This document shows, piece by piece, positions 33,550-44,218 of a DNA stretch of 64,000 bases; positions within the stretch are counted from its first letter, which is position 1, and every line of letters starts with the position of its first letter. The notes beneath the pieces were generated by a model. It did no database searches. It worked only from the letters and a program-made list of their open reading frames with translations, and was not told where the DNA came from. The stretch is taken from the NCBI GenBank assembly GCA_026545765.1, contig CM048840.1:86332877-86396876 (forward strand), in the 5' to 3' direction. A program made the position numbers and the translations under genes. The DNA is from Plantago major. Lineage: Eukaryota; Streptophyta; Magnoliopsida; Lamiales; Plantaginaceae.

Positions 33550-35230
33550 AACTCCCTAAACCGAACCTTTGCTCGTCCTCGAGCAAACAGACAATCCTAG
33601 ACGCAACTAGACTCGAAACCACAAAAACAAACAAAGAGTCAAATTCTCAAGCGACCGAATCTACCACTGAAAACATTAAATTCACAGGATGCAAAATTTT
33701 TTTTCTCAACCTAACCTTGGCAGAAATAGTAAGTAGGTAATCAGACACGATCGTTTCTCAAGTAAATAACATTTAAGCCTAGCCCGCTAGTCCCTCGCAG
33801 GTGTATAAAGTGTATAACTCACTCTCATGGAAGTATCCATACAGGGTATACGCTCAAAAAGTAAACTGGGAAGATGACTTTCGTCATAAAGATGCCTCAA
33901 ATATCTTATGCTATTGTAATCGTCTAATCGAGTCGAAAGAGACTTTGGCACATGACTGTATTCCTCCAGAAAAATCGAAAAACTGAAACTGCTCCCCTTA
34001 TCCATTTCAAAACAACATCAGATCTCATAATACTTCACTGAATTCAGTGCATGGCCACTTGGGCTCTTTTAGTCTCAATTTTTTGCTGGTGTCTATTTTA
34101 CCGAAAGTCCGCACTTTTGTGTGTGTCAGTTTGATATACGCGCATCATAGATCCACCCCGAGATTCAAATATCAAAAACTTAGGAACAGTAAATAGATTT
34201 TCCAGCACAAGTATAACAGCTCATAACAGTCATAATGAACAATCCTCTCCCCAAACCAGTTCGACAGAACGGGGGGAAATAAAATCCGCAAAGCAAAGCA
34301 TGCCGTTTGTCATCCCCAACGAAACTGAGTACACATAAGTATGAAAAGGTGCAAGTAATACGTAAAAACTTGCACAACCCAGGAATCACACAATGACAGG
34401 TGCCGGTACAATATTTTTTCTTCGGCTCAGGCTCCTCACAGGCTTTTGGACTACAGGGCTAACAAGACTTGCTATTTACGAGAGAAACAACCTTGTAGGA
34501 TTAAAAGCCTACTACACTACTTCTAGCTAGACATCAAACAAAATGTAAGCAACAAGGGAATTTACCATTCACAATAGATGTTCGACTTGGTCAATGACTC
34601 AGACTCACCACAAGAGAAAAATAAAAATTACTAACACCTAAACTGGAAAAGAATTATAACTAACACAGAAAAAAGTGGCTAACATACCACTTGAACAGAG
34701 TACATAAAAATAGAAATGAAAATAAAAAACAGAGTACGAATAGAGTACAAAGATGAATAGAGTACAAAAACGAGACAACTTAAGCTACAGATACAGTCGA
34801 AGCCTCCCCAAACCTACACAAGTGCTAGTCCCTAGCAATGAATAGTGTAAGAAACGACTGTGTAGAGTGACCAACCATAGTGTTGTCTCAGCAGGGATGA
34901 TCAAGCGGATCCAGAAGGGCACCACCGAAGCGCTGCTCCCAGAAATCCTGTTGTGCCTTCCAGAGTGCCTCCTGCCTCTCCAAGCGCTTAATCTCTCACT
35001 GCTCCCTAGCCTAAGCTCTCCTATCGCGCTCCTCCTACCGCTGGTAGTGCTCCTCGATGCGGGAGTACTGATCCTCAATCTGGGAATACTGTGGTCCTAC
35101 CCACTCCTGGAACTGTGTTGTCATCTGCCCGTAGTAACCCTGGAAGTCAGAAGAACCAGGTGGAGCGGGCTGCTCTGCAGTGTCATCAGCGCCCCTAACA
35201 GGAATGAGATGCGGCCGAGAATGACTCTGG
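33550..35230 (-). other. Athila-like 3' internal region, no intact gene
   Basis: On the minus strand, beyond the env-position ORF, about 35078 to 34900 reads in one frame as a charged heptad-like segment (IKRLERQEALWKAQQDFW) broken by stops, probably its coiled-coil tail. The rest is AT-rich untranslated sequence leading to a weak polypurine stretch beside the 3' LTR (GGTTTAGGGAGTT on the minus strand). Confidence 0.5.
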
Positions 35231-35232
35231 CG

Positions 35233-36156
35233 CTAACGGATTTCAGAGCCCCTTTGGGTTTCTTGGGCCCTGGATACCGGGAATATTGAGGGACCGACAG
35301 ATACTGTTAATAAGGCATGGAAAACCGAGGAGACTGCCTTTAGCTTTCCGGGATTGAGAAACTGCCCGTTCATGATAGCTCGGATAAGGCGGGCTGGGGG
35401 GGGGGGGGGGGTCAGGGTGTTGAAATGTGAGTTGGGGGTCACATTATACTGGATCAGATGTTGCCAGAGGCGAACCTCTGGCTTGAGGAAGTGGGTGGCT
35501 ATGGTGGTTTTAGTCCTGTAGTCCTCCAGATCGGTACCAGGTAGAAGTACAAACTTGGCTAAGTCCCTCTCAAACTGGCGGTTGTGAAAATTGTCGCCCC
35601 AGTGGCTGTATCTATCATCTCCTGATTGGAACACCCTGCACTGTAGGAATTCCCGGATACTCCTAATTGAAAACTGGATCCTGATACCCCGGATCGTCAT
35701 CACCCCTTCATCCAAGTCGTGGAGGCTAATCTAGAATTCCCGAACCAGCTTCGGGTCATAGGGCAGCTGCTTTCCGAAGAGCTTGCTCCAGCCTAAATAT
35801 CTGATCCTTGCCCAGACTCGGGCGTAGACAGCATCCTCCAGCTCATCAAGAGCCAATTCCCGCTCGGGCCATGCTTTCCTAGGCTCCATAAAATTTTCTT
35901 CCGTAAAAGCCCTCCCTTCCGCGGACAGGTGGAAGAACTCATCTACGGGACCTCTCTGTTCGGCCGCGCTACTGGACTCGCCTCTATGGCGTTTGCTGCC
36001 TGTGGCTCTGGGAGACATGATGCCTGCGAGAGAGGTGTTAGTGTAGAACAATGGGGGTAGAGAACTACCTCCCCAAACCGATTCATGATCAAAAGGCAGG
36101 AAACAACAAAAGAGCAAGGAACAGGGGAGAATGCAAAATTCCCCAAACCAACTCAA
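35233..36156 (-). pseudogene. Env-position ORF of the Athila-like element (putative plant transposon protein domain)
   Basis: Two open stretches in nearly the same register (35731-36156 and 35233-35715) read through one TAG codon near 35730 (…LVREF, stop, ISLHDLDEGV). The recognisable segments (YLGWSKLFGKQLPYDPKLV, MTIRGIRIQFSIRSIREFL, DLEDYRTKTTIATHFLKP, RLIRAIMNGQFLNPGKLKA) fit the putative plant transposon protein domain found in Athila ORF3. The likely start is MSPRATGSKRHRGESS at about 36018. A 14-15 base G-run (C-run in sense, near 35398-35412) encodes a Pro tract and is a frameshift hotspot. Its function is unknown; an envelope role for such plant proteins has never been shown. Confidence 0.7.
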
Positions 36157-36269
36157 GATTCAATATCATGGCCAATACTCGATTCACGTCAGTTCACAAG
36201 CATAAGAGTAGTGATAATCATAGCAAAAGAGGAACAAGATGGCATAAATTGGCAATAATGGGGAAGTAG

Positions 36270-37000
36270 TGCAAAAAATTGAAAAACGCAAGTAAGTTCC
36301 AAAATCAACGAGTAAGGAATCCATGCATCAATCAAAATCGATCTACTACACTCAATCAATCAAAACTAACGACGATCAACCATATAATTCAAGTAAACTC
36401 GAAAAAATTAGGAAGAAGGAAGTTCAAGCCAATTTACCTTTTGAATCCGAAGAATTGAGTGGATAAAGCACAAAAACGGATCAAGAATCGAGGAGAGGGG
36501 AAAAACCCATTGATTTGCAACAAGAATGGGGGAATTTGGTGGAGAATTGAGTGAGAAAGGGAGATTGGAGTGAAGAGAGGAAGAAAAACGGGAATAAGAA
36601 GAGAAGAAAGTGGGGCGGGGAAGAAGAAGAAGAAGATTAAAAGTTTTGAAAAAACCTAGCTCGCCGCGGCGGGAAGAAATCCTCGCTGCGGCGAGTTTTT
36701 ATGAGACTACGATTTTTCAAACTTTTTGGTCTCGCCGTGGCGAGCAAAAATTCCGAAATTTTTTTTTGCTTGCACCTTTGGCAATTTCACATCGCGAAAT
36801 TGAAACCCCAAGCCTCGACTCGGAGTTTCACGAGTTTCCTTGTGTTGGTACAAGGGTTCTAAACTCCCAAACATGCAAGAGAATAAGTAACAAAAGCAGT
36901 AAAAGCATCCGCAATGTCTAAGGTCATAGATAAATAGTCTCAATGGTAAAGTAAACAGTTCAACAGTATGAAATGCAAGATAAAAAGTCAATGTCTAAAG
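36270..37000 (-). other. Spacer between protease remnant and env-position ORF, with palindromes
   Basis: No reverse transcriptase, RNase H or integrase is found here, where they would be expected. The stretch contains the same CTCGCCGCGGCG palindromes as the LTRs (36659-36745), then plain AT-rich sequence. The pol region has been lost by deletion. Confidence 0.65.
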
Positions 37001-37057
37001 CAAGGAAATAAAAGTGCATTTGTTTAAAGTCGTTAGCTCGACATTCCCGGGTGATAA

Positions 37058-37560
37058 TCAATGGTACTTGATCTTCCCGGTCTTCTGAGCTCCCTTACCC
37101 CCCTGTAGGGGAGAGTAAATATACAGGGGACCTGTGTGTGCACTGATATAGTTCCTGGTTTCAACCTGCAGGGGTGAGTATGGCGTGGTGGTGGCTCGCA
37201 ACTCACGTTGCTTGCCGTGTGCCTCTATGGTGCAGGTACGGGCGTGAAGGTTAACAATCATGCGAGTGGTCTTGATGAACGGTCGCCCAAGTAGCAACAT
37301 ATCTTTCTCCATCTATTTACCTTTGATCCGTGTTGACTCGACAACCACAAAATCGGCCATAAAGGTATCCCCATCAAGCTCAACCGGAACATCCTCGACA
37401 ATCCCCATGCACTTGCTCCTTGACCCATTGGCCAATGTGACGAAGCATTTTCTGGGTTCCAAACCCTTCAAATTGAGCTCCTCATAGGTCGCAAAAGTCA
37501 TCAAGTTAACTACTGCTCCCGTATCAACAATGCAGTCACCTCAGAAGAATTTCCTATCCC
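37058..37560 (-). pseudogene. Aspartic protease remnant of the Athila-like element
   Basis: The active-site segment reads CIVDTGAVVNLM just upstream of 37504. It is followed by NLKGLEPRKCFVTLANG, VELDGDTFMADFVVVESTR, a stop at 37315, and then LLLGRPFIKTTRMIVNLH, the conserved C-terminal retropepsin strand. Stops separate it from gag. The protease would have cut the polyprotein. Confidence 0.75.
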
Positions 37561-37896
37561 CACTACCAAGTCGAAGCTGTCGGCATCACTGATGCTCTTA
37601 TCTGCTTCTGGATCACTCTAGCAGTGGGTTTAACCTCAAGAACGACCCGGTTTGCACTCCTCTCTTTGGAGTCGCAACACTGGACTTAACTACCTCATCT
37701 ACTTCCTGTACCTCAACTATTTCTTGTGGTCTAGTCACCTGTGGTGCCTCAACCTGCGTTGCCGTGCCGCTTTGTTCTGTCCACAGGTACAAGTGGTCAC
37801 AATTGTCTTCACTCTTCCCGCATTGTCGAAAGATACCTCCACAACAAGAACCTTGTTGGTCTCTACTGTAGCTGGAAGCTTACCCTTTTCTCTCTG

Positions 37897-39294
37897 CTAA
37901 AGATGCCCAACCAAATCGCCTAGAGCCTTCTCAAGCCGCCTCTGGGACTGCTCAATACTGTCAAACCTCTGGTCGTTCCTGCTCTGATTCTTCTGTGCCT
38001 CTGCCCAGAACCTTTCTGACCTCTCCATGTGATTACGGATCTCCTGATCGGCATTACCCTGCACTCTCATAGGCTGAACTTGAGTCTGCTGTGCTGGAAC
38101 TTGCTGGACCGGAACCTGTTGCTCCTGTGGCGCATTCTCATAGAAGTTATTGCCATAGCTCAAGTTGGCACGATTCGGGTTAAAAGTTTGAATCCTGGGC
38201 CCTCCTGCGTTACCACCTTGGTTCCCCCTGTAGTTCCCTTGCTGTCTAGTCTGTACCCAGTTGACTACCTCCGGAGTCGGGTTCTCATTCATAATCTCAG
38301 GAAGCCTACACATGCTGGCACCATGCCCAAAATTTCCGCACAGATTGCACCTTTCACTTACCTGTGAAGCCGACGCTGAGACATTGCCAAGCACCCTCAT
38401 CTCCTTGATCTGTTCGGCCAGGTCGCAGGTATTAGGTTCCGACGCCTCTTCCACCAATTTCACCTCTGCTCTCCTGGATCTTCCACGTGTTCCCTTAGGC
38501 TGAGAGATAGCGGACAGTTTCTCGAAGGTCTCATTCAAAACTGTTGGAGATGCTGTAACTATGGTCCCATTAACTGTCATATCCACCATATTCTGCGCCT
38601 CCCAGTCCAACCCCTCATAAAACTTGCAGCACAAATCCATCTCACTCATCCTGTGGTGAGGGCACTGAGAAAGCAAGTTCAGAAACAGTTCCCGAGCCTC
38701 GTAGAAGCTCTCATCGCTCATTTGCATGAACTTGTCTATCTGGGTCCAGAGCTGCATGGTCTTCTCTGCAGGGTAGAACTTGTTCATAAATGCCCTGTAA
38801 AGCGCATCCCAAGTCCGGAAAGATCCTTCCTGCTGGTTTAGAAGCCAGCTCTTAGCCTTATCCTGCATGCACATAGGAAAAACTTTCTTCCTAATTTCCT
38901 CATCGAATGAGTGGTCTCCCAATGATGGCGGGATCCTAGCAATCAATGCCTCAAACTCCTTTAGGAACCTGATCACGTCTTCATTGGCCATCCCATAGTA
39001 CTTGGGTAGGTCATGGAAGTGATAAGCCTTGATCTCCATGTTCCTGGCCTCATTAGAGAGCACAACAGCTGACCTCCCAGCCTTAATCTCACTAGGTTGC
39101 ATGTAGGTTCCATAGGTGATCTCAGGCACCTCAGCAATTTGTTGGTTAATCTCTGCGTTTTCGGCCATTTCGATTGCTGCTAAGTTCTGTCTCCTGAGCT
39201 GATGAATGTGTCTATCGATTTTGTTCACTGGAGCTTGCAAAGGTGTTCCTTGTGATCTCCTGCCAAGCATAAACCTGTAGTGAACTCTACACAA
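37897..39294 (-). CDS. Gag protein of the Athila-like element
   Basis: Intact ORF of 465 codons. The first Met (MCRVHYRFMLG) or the internal MLGRRSQ at residue 9 may start it. The capsid domain of Athila-type Gag lies at about residues 90-260 (FLKEFEALIARIPPSLGD, KAKSWLLNQQEGSFRTWD, FMNKFYPAEKTMQLW, CKFYEGLDWEAQNMVD). A CCHC zinc knuckle, CNLCGNFGHGASMC, is near residue 317. A Gln/Pro/Val-rich stretch and a charged helix close the protein. It would assemble the element's particle and bind its RNA. It is the only undamaged gene of the element, which may allow it to be copied with pol supplied by relatives. Confidence 0.88.
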   Translation of the reverse strand: MCRVHYRFMLGRRSQGTPLQAPVNKIDRHIHQLRRQNLAAIEMAENAEINQQIAEVPEITYGTYMQPSEIKAGRSAVVLSNEARNMEIKAYHFHDLPKYYGMANEDVIRFLKEFEALIARIPPSLGDHSFDEEIRKKVFPMCMQDKAKSWLLNQQEGSFRTWDALYRAFMNKFYPAEKTMQLWTQIDKFMQMSDESFYEARELFLNLLSQCPHHRMSEMDLCCKFYEGLDWEAQNMVDMTVNGTIVTASPTVLNETFEKLSAISQPKGTRGRSRRAEVKLVEEASEPNTCDLAEQIKEMRVLGNVSASASQVSERCNLCGNFGHGASMCRLPEIMNENPTPEVVNWVQTRQQGNYRGNQGGNAGGPRIQTFNPNRANLSYGNNFYENAPQEQQVPVQQVPAQQTQVQPMRVQGNADQEIRNHMERSERFWAEAQKNQSRNDQRFDSIEQSQRRLEKALGDLVGHL

Positions 39295-39397
39295 TCAAAA
39301 ACCTCGAAGAATCTTAGTTTCTGTTAGTGTAATAAACAACAGGTTGAAAAAATAAACAAATAAAAATTCACAATCAACCGCTACAATAGGAATTGAG

Positions 39398-39416
39398 TTC
39401 CCCGGCAGCGATGCCA
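39398..39416 (-). other. Primer-binding site of the Athila-like element
   Basis: On the minus strand TTGGCATCGCTGCCGGGGA lies just inside the 5' LTR. It resembles the tRNA-Asp-type site TGGCGCCGTTGCCGGGGA of Athila elements with two or three changes. Confidence 0.7.
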
Positions 39417-39420
39417 AATT

Positions 39421-40662
39421 TTATATGCTCAAATTACTACTTAGGAAAACAAGTAGGAAGCAGTCGCCGTAAACAGACTATGCTAACAACGAGATCGTTC
39501 GCTAAGGAATCAATTAGACTACCACACAGTTGAAAGCAAACAATTACTTGTAGAAATAATTATATTTGTTTGAATTAGTACTTCTAATAACTAGAAAATA
39601 GAAAATGCAATGTAGTTGTTTGTAAGAATGAGGTAGAAAGAACACGGTAGTTACGATCAAGCAATGCTAATTCACCCTAGGGATACGTTCATACTGTGAC
39701 ACGGTCGGTGTACCGAAAACTATCAATTCAACCTTTACCAAACAAGTTTGAAGATATTTGAACTAGCGTAATTGTGGGTCGTCAATCCACAATCCTTAAC
39801 CAAAACGTTTTAGAGAATCTTTGAACGAGAGTATTGAATTGAAGGGTTTTTACGAAGATCTTTGAACTAGCCTAACCTCTATGAATGATTTCAAACCCTA
39901 AAAGCGAATATGCAAAGCTATCACGCAACTACCATGTTCGGAGTGATTTAGCTACTCATAATCGAAGCAAGGATGAAAGAATACAAGATATTGCTCATGA
40001 TTAACACAAACAGAATGATAATCGCATGCAAGCTTAAACAATTCGAGACACTAAGCAAGAACAAATTGAATAAGATTAAACAGTAGAGATTTACCACAGT
40101 AATCAGGGATTCGATATCAATCCTTCATTAAACAAGCAAAACCAAGCTCCAAAATTGTCAAAGTATGATATGGAGTTTTTTTCTATGAACTAGGTTAAAA
40201 GAAGTATGAGAGAAAAATCCCAATTCTAAGCTAATAAGTAAAAAACAAAAATCCTATTCTGCGTCTCTCGTCGCGACGGATGGAATAGCTCGCCGCGGCG
40301 AGCCTTCTTAATCGAAAAATATAAAGCTCTCGCATAATTTCGCCGCGGCGAGCTTCAATCTTCAAAACAGGAGCTCATTCGCAAAATCTCGCCGCGGCGG
40401 ACTGATTTCCTCACCGGGCGAGCCTTCCTGCAATTTCCAAGTCCAAGCTCGTAAAATCTCACCGCGGCGGACCGAATCCCTCGCCGCGGTGAGCTATGCT
40501 AAGTAGCTCTTCCTCATTTAGCTCAAAAGACATCAAATCCTACAAAATGTAAATAATACACAAAAGCGTAAAAACGAACTAAAAAGACTATAAAACTAAA
40601 GACAAAGACTCACAAGGACCGCTAAAAAGGACCCAATGAGACTCTAAATTATTGTCTCATCA
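39421..40662 (-). repeat. 5' LTR of the Athila-like element
   Basis: Partner of 32317-33549. The GC-rich palindrome zone (40262-40500) differs in number and order of units from the other LTR, while the flanks are almost identical. Confidence 0.9.
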
Positions 40663-40715
40663 AGCATAAGGCAGTAGCTGAGGCACTGCAGAAGGAATTG
40701 TTTTCGTCCGAGTAA
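40663..40715 (+). pseudogene. Last codons of Harbinger ORF1, right of the Athila-like insertion
   Basis: After the duplicated AGCAT the ORF1 frame continues for 15 codons (KAVAEALQKELFSSE) to TAA at 40713-40715. On the left side the insertion replaced these with an immediate TGA. The continuation is helical and in register, which confirms both the target duplication and the gene's original end. Confidence 0.8.
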
Positions 40716-41210
40716 TGGCTGAAGTTTGGAGCTTGTTTTAGTTTGCTTGTTTTCCAAATTATGTGAGGTGTGATTTGTTTGTTTTTTACTTTCTGAAGTG
40801 TGACTTGTTTGTTTTTACTTTCCGAAGTGTGGCTTGTTTGTGTTTTACTCTTCCAAGTGTCCATTGTAATAAAATTAGTGTGCTTTGAATTTGAATTTGA
40901 ATTCGAATTATTGGAATTACGGAAAGTAAGTCTTGTGATTTATCTTTATTTTGTCAGGCATCTTATCTTTGCTTTGTCAGGCATCTTATCTTCAATTTCT
41001 CAGACATCTTATCTTCAATTAATGAGGCATCCAATGCATTGTGACTCAGTTATGACTAAGAAATGAGTCACCCATCTCCCACAACTTGTCTATATAATGC
41101 AACCATAGAACACATTTTCAGACACAAAAACCTATTTGCATTCATCCCTTCTTCCATTATCTTAACTAAACAGACAACACTCTATCTACTTCAAGTTTCC
41201 AAAGATAATC
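40716..41210 (+). other. Spacer between Harbinger ORF1 and transposase
   Basis: Contains tandem-like TTGTTTGTTTTTACTTTC...GAAGTGTG units (40745-40860) and two or three repeats of CAGGCATCTTATCTT (40958-41015). A TATA-like CTATATAATG at 41089-41098 lies about 115 bp before the transposase start. Confidence 0.55.
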
Positions 41211-42541
41211 ATGTCCAATTCATCATCTGATGAAAGTTTTCTTGGTTCTTCTTCATCCAATCCTTTCATACAAATCCAAAGCATGATAATACAAAACGTA
41301 CCAAATATGATCCAACAATTCCAACAATAACATCAACAACAGGACGAACCACGACGGCCTAAGAAGAAGCGTGCGTACATTAACAGAAGTTGAGAAATGC
41401 GTGGCAAACAATTGGAGGAAGACTACTTCGGGGTTAACCCACCATATACAGATAAATTTCGACGGAGATTCAGAATGGAGAGGCCGTTGTTCGAACAGGT
41501 GATTGTTGGTGTGGTGCGTCAAGATGATTTCTTTGTGTGCAAGCCATATGCTCTTGGCCGACTGGGGTTAACCACACTACAAAAATGTACCGCATCCATT
41601 CGCATGCTAGCTTGTGGGGCTTGTGCTGACTCGGTTGATGAGTACTGCCGACTTGGTGAAAGCATGGCTCTCATGTGTCTTTCGCATTTTTGTGACGCTA
41701 TGGTGGCTGAGTTTGGTCCAACATACATGTGGAGGGCCAATGAAGCCGATGTACGAAGGATTCTGGCAATCAACGGTGGAAGAGGATTTGTGGCCATGCT
41801 TGGGAGTATCGACTGTATGCACTGGACATGGAAGAACTGTTCCAAGGCGTGGTACGGTCAATTTCAAGGCAGAAGCAAAAAGCCTACCCTTGTTTTAGAA
41901 GCAGTAGCATCCCAAGATACTTGGATATGACATTCATTCTTTGGGATTTCCGAAAAATACAATGACTTGTCGATCGTGCAACGTTCACCGGTGTTCGACG
42001 ATCTCCTGAATGGCACGGCACGACACCCCAGGTCAACTTTGAGGTCAATGTCCATCAGTACAATATGCCTTACTACCTAACCGATGGCATCTACCCAGCT
42101 TGGGCTACATTTGTGAGTGCCATCCCGAATCCGGTAACGCACAAAGAAGCCAAGTTCTCTGAGCGTCAGGAGTCTTGCCGGAATGATGTGGAACGTGCTT
42201 TCAGAGTACTGCAAGCACGATTTGCAATTATACGAAATCTGGCCCTTGCACACTACAGGGCCACACTAAAAAAGATTATGGATTGCTGTATCACACTCCA
42301 AAACATGATAGTTGAGGATGAGCGCCACACATACCTAAACAATGACAAGGAAATCGAAGAGTTCGAACAAGATACCCGTGAGCATGTACCCCATGTGATT
42401 GACGGAGTTCGTATCCGACGGGCACAATCTACAATAAATTCTATCCTAGAATACATGAACTTTTCACGGCAAATGCATAGTTTGTGCACGCATGACGAAC
42501 TCACTGCAGACTTGATGGAACATATTTGGAGTATGCATTGA
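41211..42541 (+). pseudogene. PIF/Harbinger DDE transposase pseudogene
   Basis: The likely start at 41211 (MSNSSSDESFLGSSSS) runs in frame into 41397-41930 but has stops near 41328 and 41392. The core reads LEEDYFGVNPPYTDKFRRRF, then the first catalytic Asp in GSIDCMHWTWKN, then GRSKKPTLVLEAVASQDTW. A TGA replaces Trp at 41928. The second Asp lies in YNDLSIVQRSPVFDDLLNG. A frameshift near 42020 moves to MPYYLTDGIYPAWATF, and the third acidic residue is in NDVERAFRVLQARFAIIR. All three catalytic positions are kept, but three stops and a frameshift make it inactive. The family is DDE_Tnp_4. Confidence 0.88.
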
Positions 42542-43019
42542 CTGTGTAGCTTGCCCAATCGTGTAGTGTGTGTTTGTTAGTTTGATGCATTTGTGTGTTG
42601 TGTTTGTTGGATTTCCATTTGGTTTTATTTAAATTCCCTGTAGTTTGTTGTAATATATTCTTGGTTTCAATGAAGTTTCACTTAATAAATTGCAATATGA
42701 GTTCTAAAAATACAATTTTATTAATTTCAACTTCTGAACACTCTTATAATATGGTAAATATGTTTAAAAAATAAAAAATAAACAGAAAATTACACCAGCT
42801 CCCCCTGCAAAACAGCCCTAGGCTAAATTAGTCTCCAGAATTTAAACAATAACGGATTAGTCCAAAATGAAATACAAAATAACAAAACAAACCAAAAGTC
42901 AAACTTAATTACTGATGTGGCAGATCTTTAATGACGTGGAAATGGTGCAAAATTGATTTTCCCTTTTCTGTATTTATTTTAGTTTCTTTAATGTATTATT
43001 ATTGTTTTGTTAGTGTATA

Positions 43020-43115
43020 ATGACGAGAATAACCCCCAGTTGGCTTCCTATTCTGGACTAATATGTTATTGTTTAAATTCTGTAGGACCAGAATGTAATA
43101 AAATTTGAAGGTAGT
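43020..43115. repeat. Inverted copy of the MULE terminal motif
   Basis: GGACTAATATGTTATTGTTT and TTCTGTAGGACCAGAATGTA match the right MULE terminus (47388-47450) in direct orientation and the left terminus in inverted orientation. It could be the far end of a roughly 300-bp MULE-derived MITE spanning 42790-43110. Confidence 0.5.
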
Positions 43116-43237
43116 TTAAAAAACTAGCCGTTATTACCGTTGGGAGGGAGTATTTTTCCTTCTATTTAAATCTCTTCTCATCTTAGTCTCCTTCTTCATC
43201 AAATTTCATTCAATTTGTTTAATTTGTTTTGCAGATT

Positions 43238-43663
43238 ATGGCTTCTTCAAGTGAAGGTTCAGGAGCTGTTCATGTTTCTGGTGGAAGAGATCAATTTTGT
43301 GTCAAATGCGGGCATAAAACAACAATTTGGAAGTCTCGATCAAAGATGAATCCTGGAAGATTGTACAATCGATGTCCGATACATATATTCTCTCACTGGG
43401 TTGAAGAAGAGGTGCAAGAAACAGTTGAAGTGGTTGGTAAAGATGAAGCACAATCAAGGCCTCAACAAGAGAACACCACCAACATGCTAATCAACACCTT
43501 GATTCAATCAAATAATGCAGTGCTTGAAGAACATAACAATACCAACAGGCTACTCAGGGAGATGATTGATGCAAACCAAGAACAAGCAAGAATTCAAGAA
43601 GAGCAGAACAACCTAAACAAGCTACTAGTTTTTCTAATGGCAAAGGCACTTATTAGAGAGTAA
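43238..43663 (+). CDS. GRF-type zinc-finger protein carried by the MULE
   Basis: 141 codons from MASSSEGSGA to ALIRE. A GRF-like finger covers residues 18-55: CVKCGHKTTIWKSRSKMNPGRLYNRCP followed by HIFSHWVEEE. The NPGR and CP landmarks are present, but the final Cys before the aromatic motif is missing (His/Ile instead), so zinc binding is doubtful. Residues 75-141 are a Gln/Asn/Leu-rich helix likely to form a coiled coil (NTLIQSNNAVLEEHNNTNRL). GRF-finger ORFs are common in plant genomes as transposon-linked genes. It lies divergent to MURA and is open throughout. A TATA-like CTATTTAAATC lies near 43163. Whether it serves transposition is unknown. Confidence 0.7.
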   Translation: MASSSEGSGAVHVSGGRDQFCVKCGHKTTIWKSRSKMNPGRLYNRCPIHIFSHWVEEEVQETVEVVGKDEAQSRPQQENTTNMLINTLIQSNNAVLEEHNNTNRLLREMIDANQEQARIQEEQNNLNKLLVFLMAKALIRE

Positions 43664-44218
43664 TATCTGCAAAATGTAATGATATTGTTTGCAATATGTA
43701 TCAGCAAATGTATGACAATGAAGTGCTTCATTTAATAAACATCCAAATTAGTTCACATCATTCAACTGAGCAAAATCAGTGCAAAAGATAAAATGACGCC
43801 ACACAGGGCTGCCTTCACCATCTATACATAAACCATCCTAAACAAAAGCATAATCCAGAATAGAGCATACACCATAAATCAGTCTAAACTGTCAAGAAGA
43901 TAATAACACCAATTACTGATTAATCAAACTGAGAGTAAGGAATTTGCTGTGAGCATTGCTCTTCAACTCCAACATTGGCTCCTTTTCTTTTTTTCACTTG
44001 CTTCACTGGTCTACTGGTACTTGCAGTTGCTTTTCTTTTTCCTGAAGATGATGCAAAATTTTCCTTCTTCTTTCTCATGCACCCCTATAAATATAATAAA
44101 ACAGAAATATTGAGTAAATATAGTGAAAGGCAGAGCAGTGCAGGGTAAGAATCACAATCAAATAGCAACTTACAAAGGCATTTCTTGTCTCACTTCTTTG
44201 TCCACCCAGATTAGTAGC

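Larger units (their letters stand above)
32317..40662 (-). mobile_element. Athila-like Gypsy element lacking pol, inserted in Harbinger ORF1
   Basis: LTRs of 1233 and 1242 bp (32317-33549 and 39421-40662) are flanked by the 5-bp duplication AGCAT (32312-32316 and 40663-40667). The primer-binding site lies inside the right LTR, so transcription is on the minus strand. The order is gag (37897-39294), protease remnant (37058-37560), no reverse transcriptase or integrase, then an env-position ORF (35233-36156). The two LTRs differ at only scattered positions and one local rearrangement in the GC-rich zone, so insertion is fairly recent. Confidence 0.9.

Noticed and set aside
41211..42541. Calling the Harbinger transposase functional
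   Set aside because: Three stops and a frameshift interrupt it, although all catalytic residues are readable.
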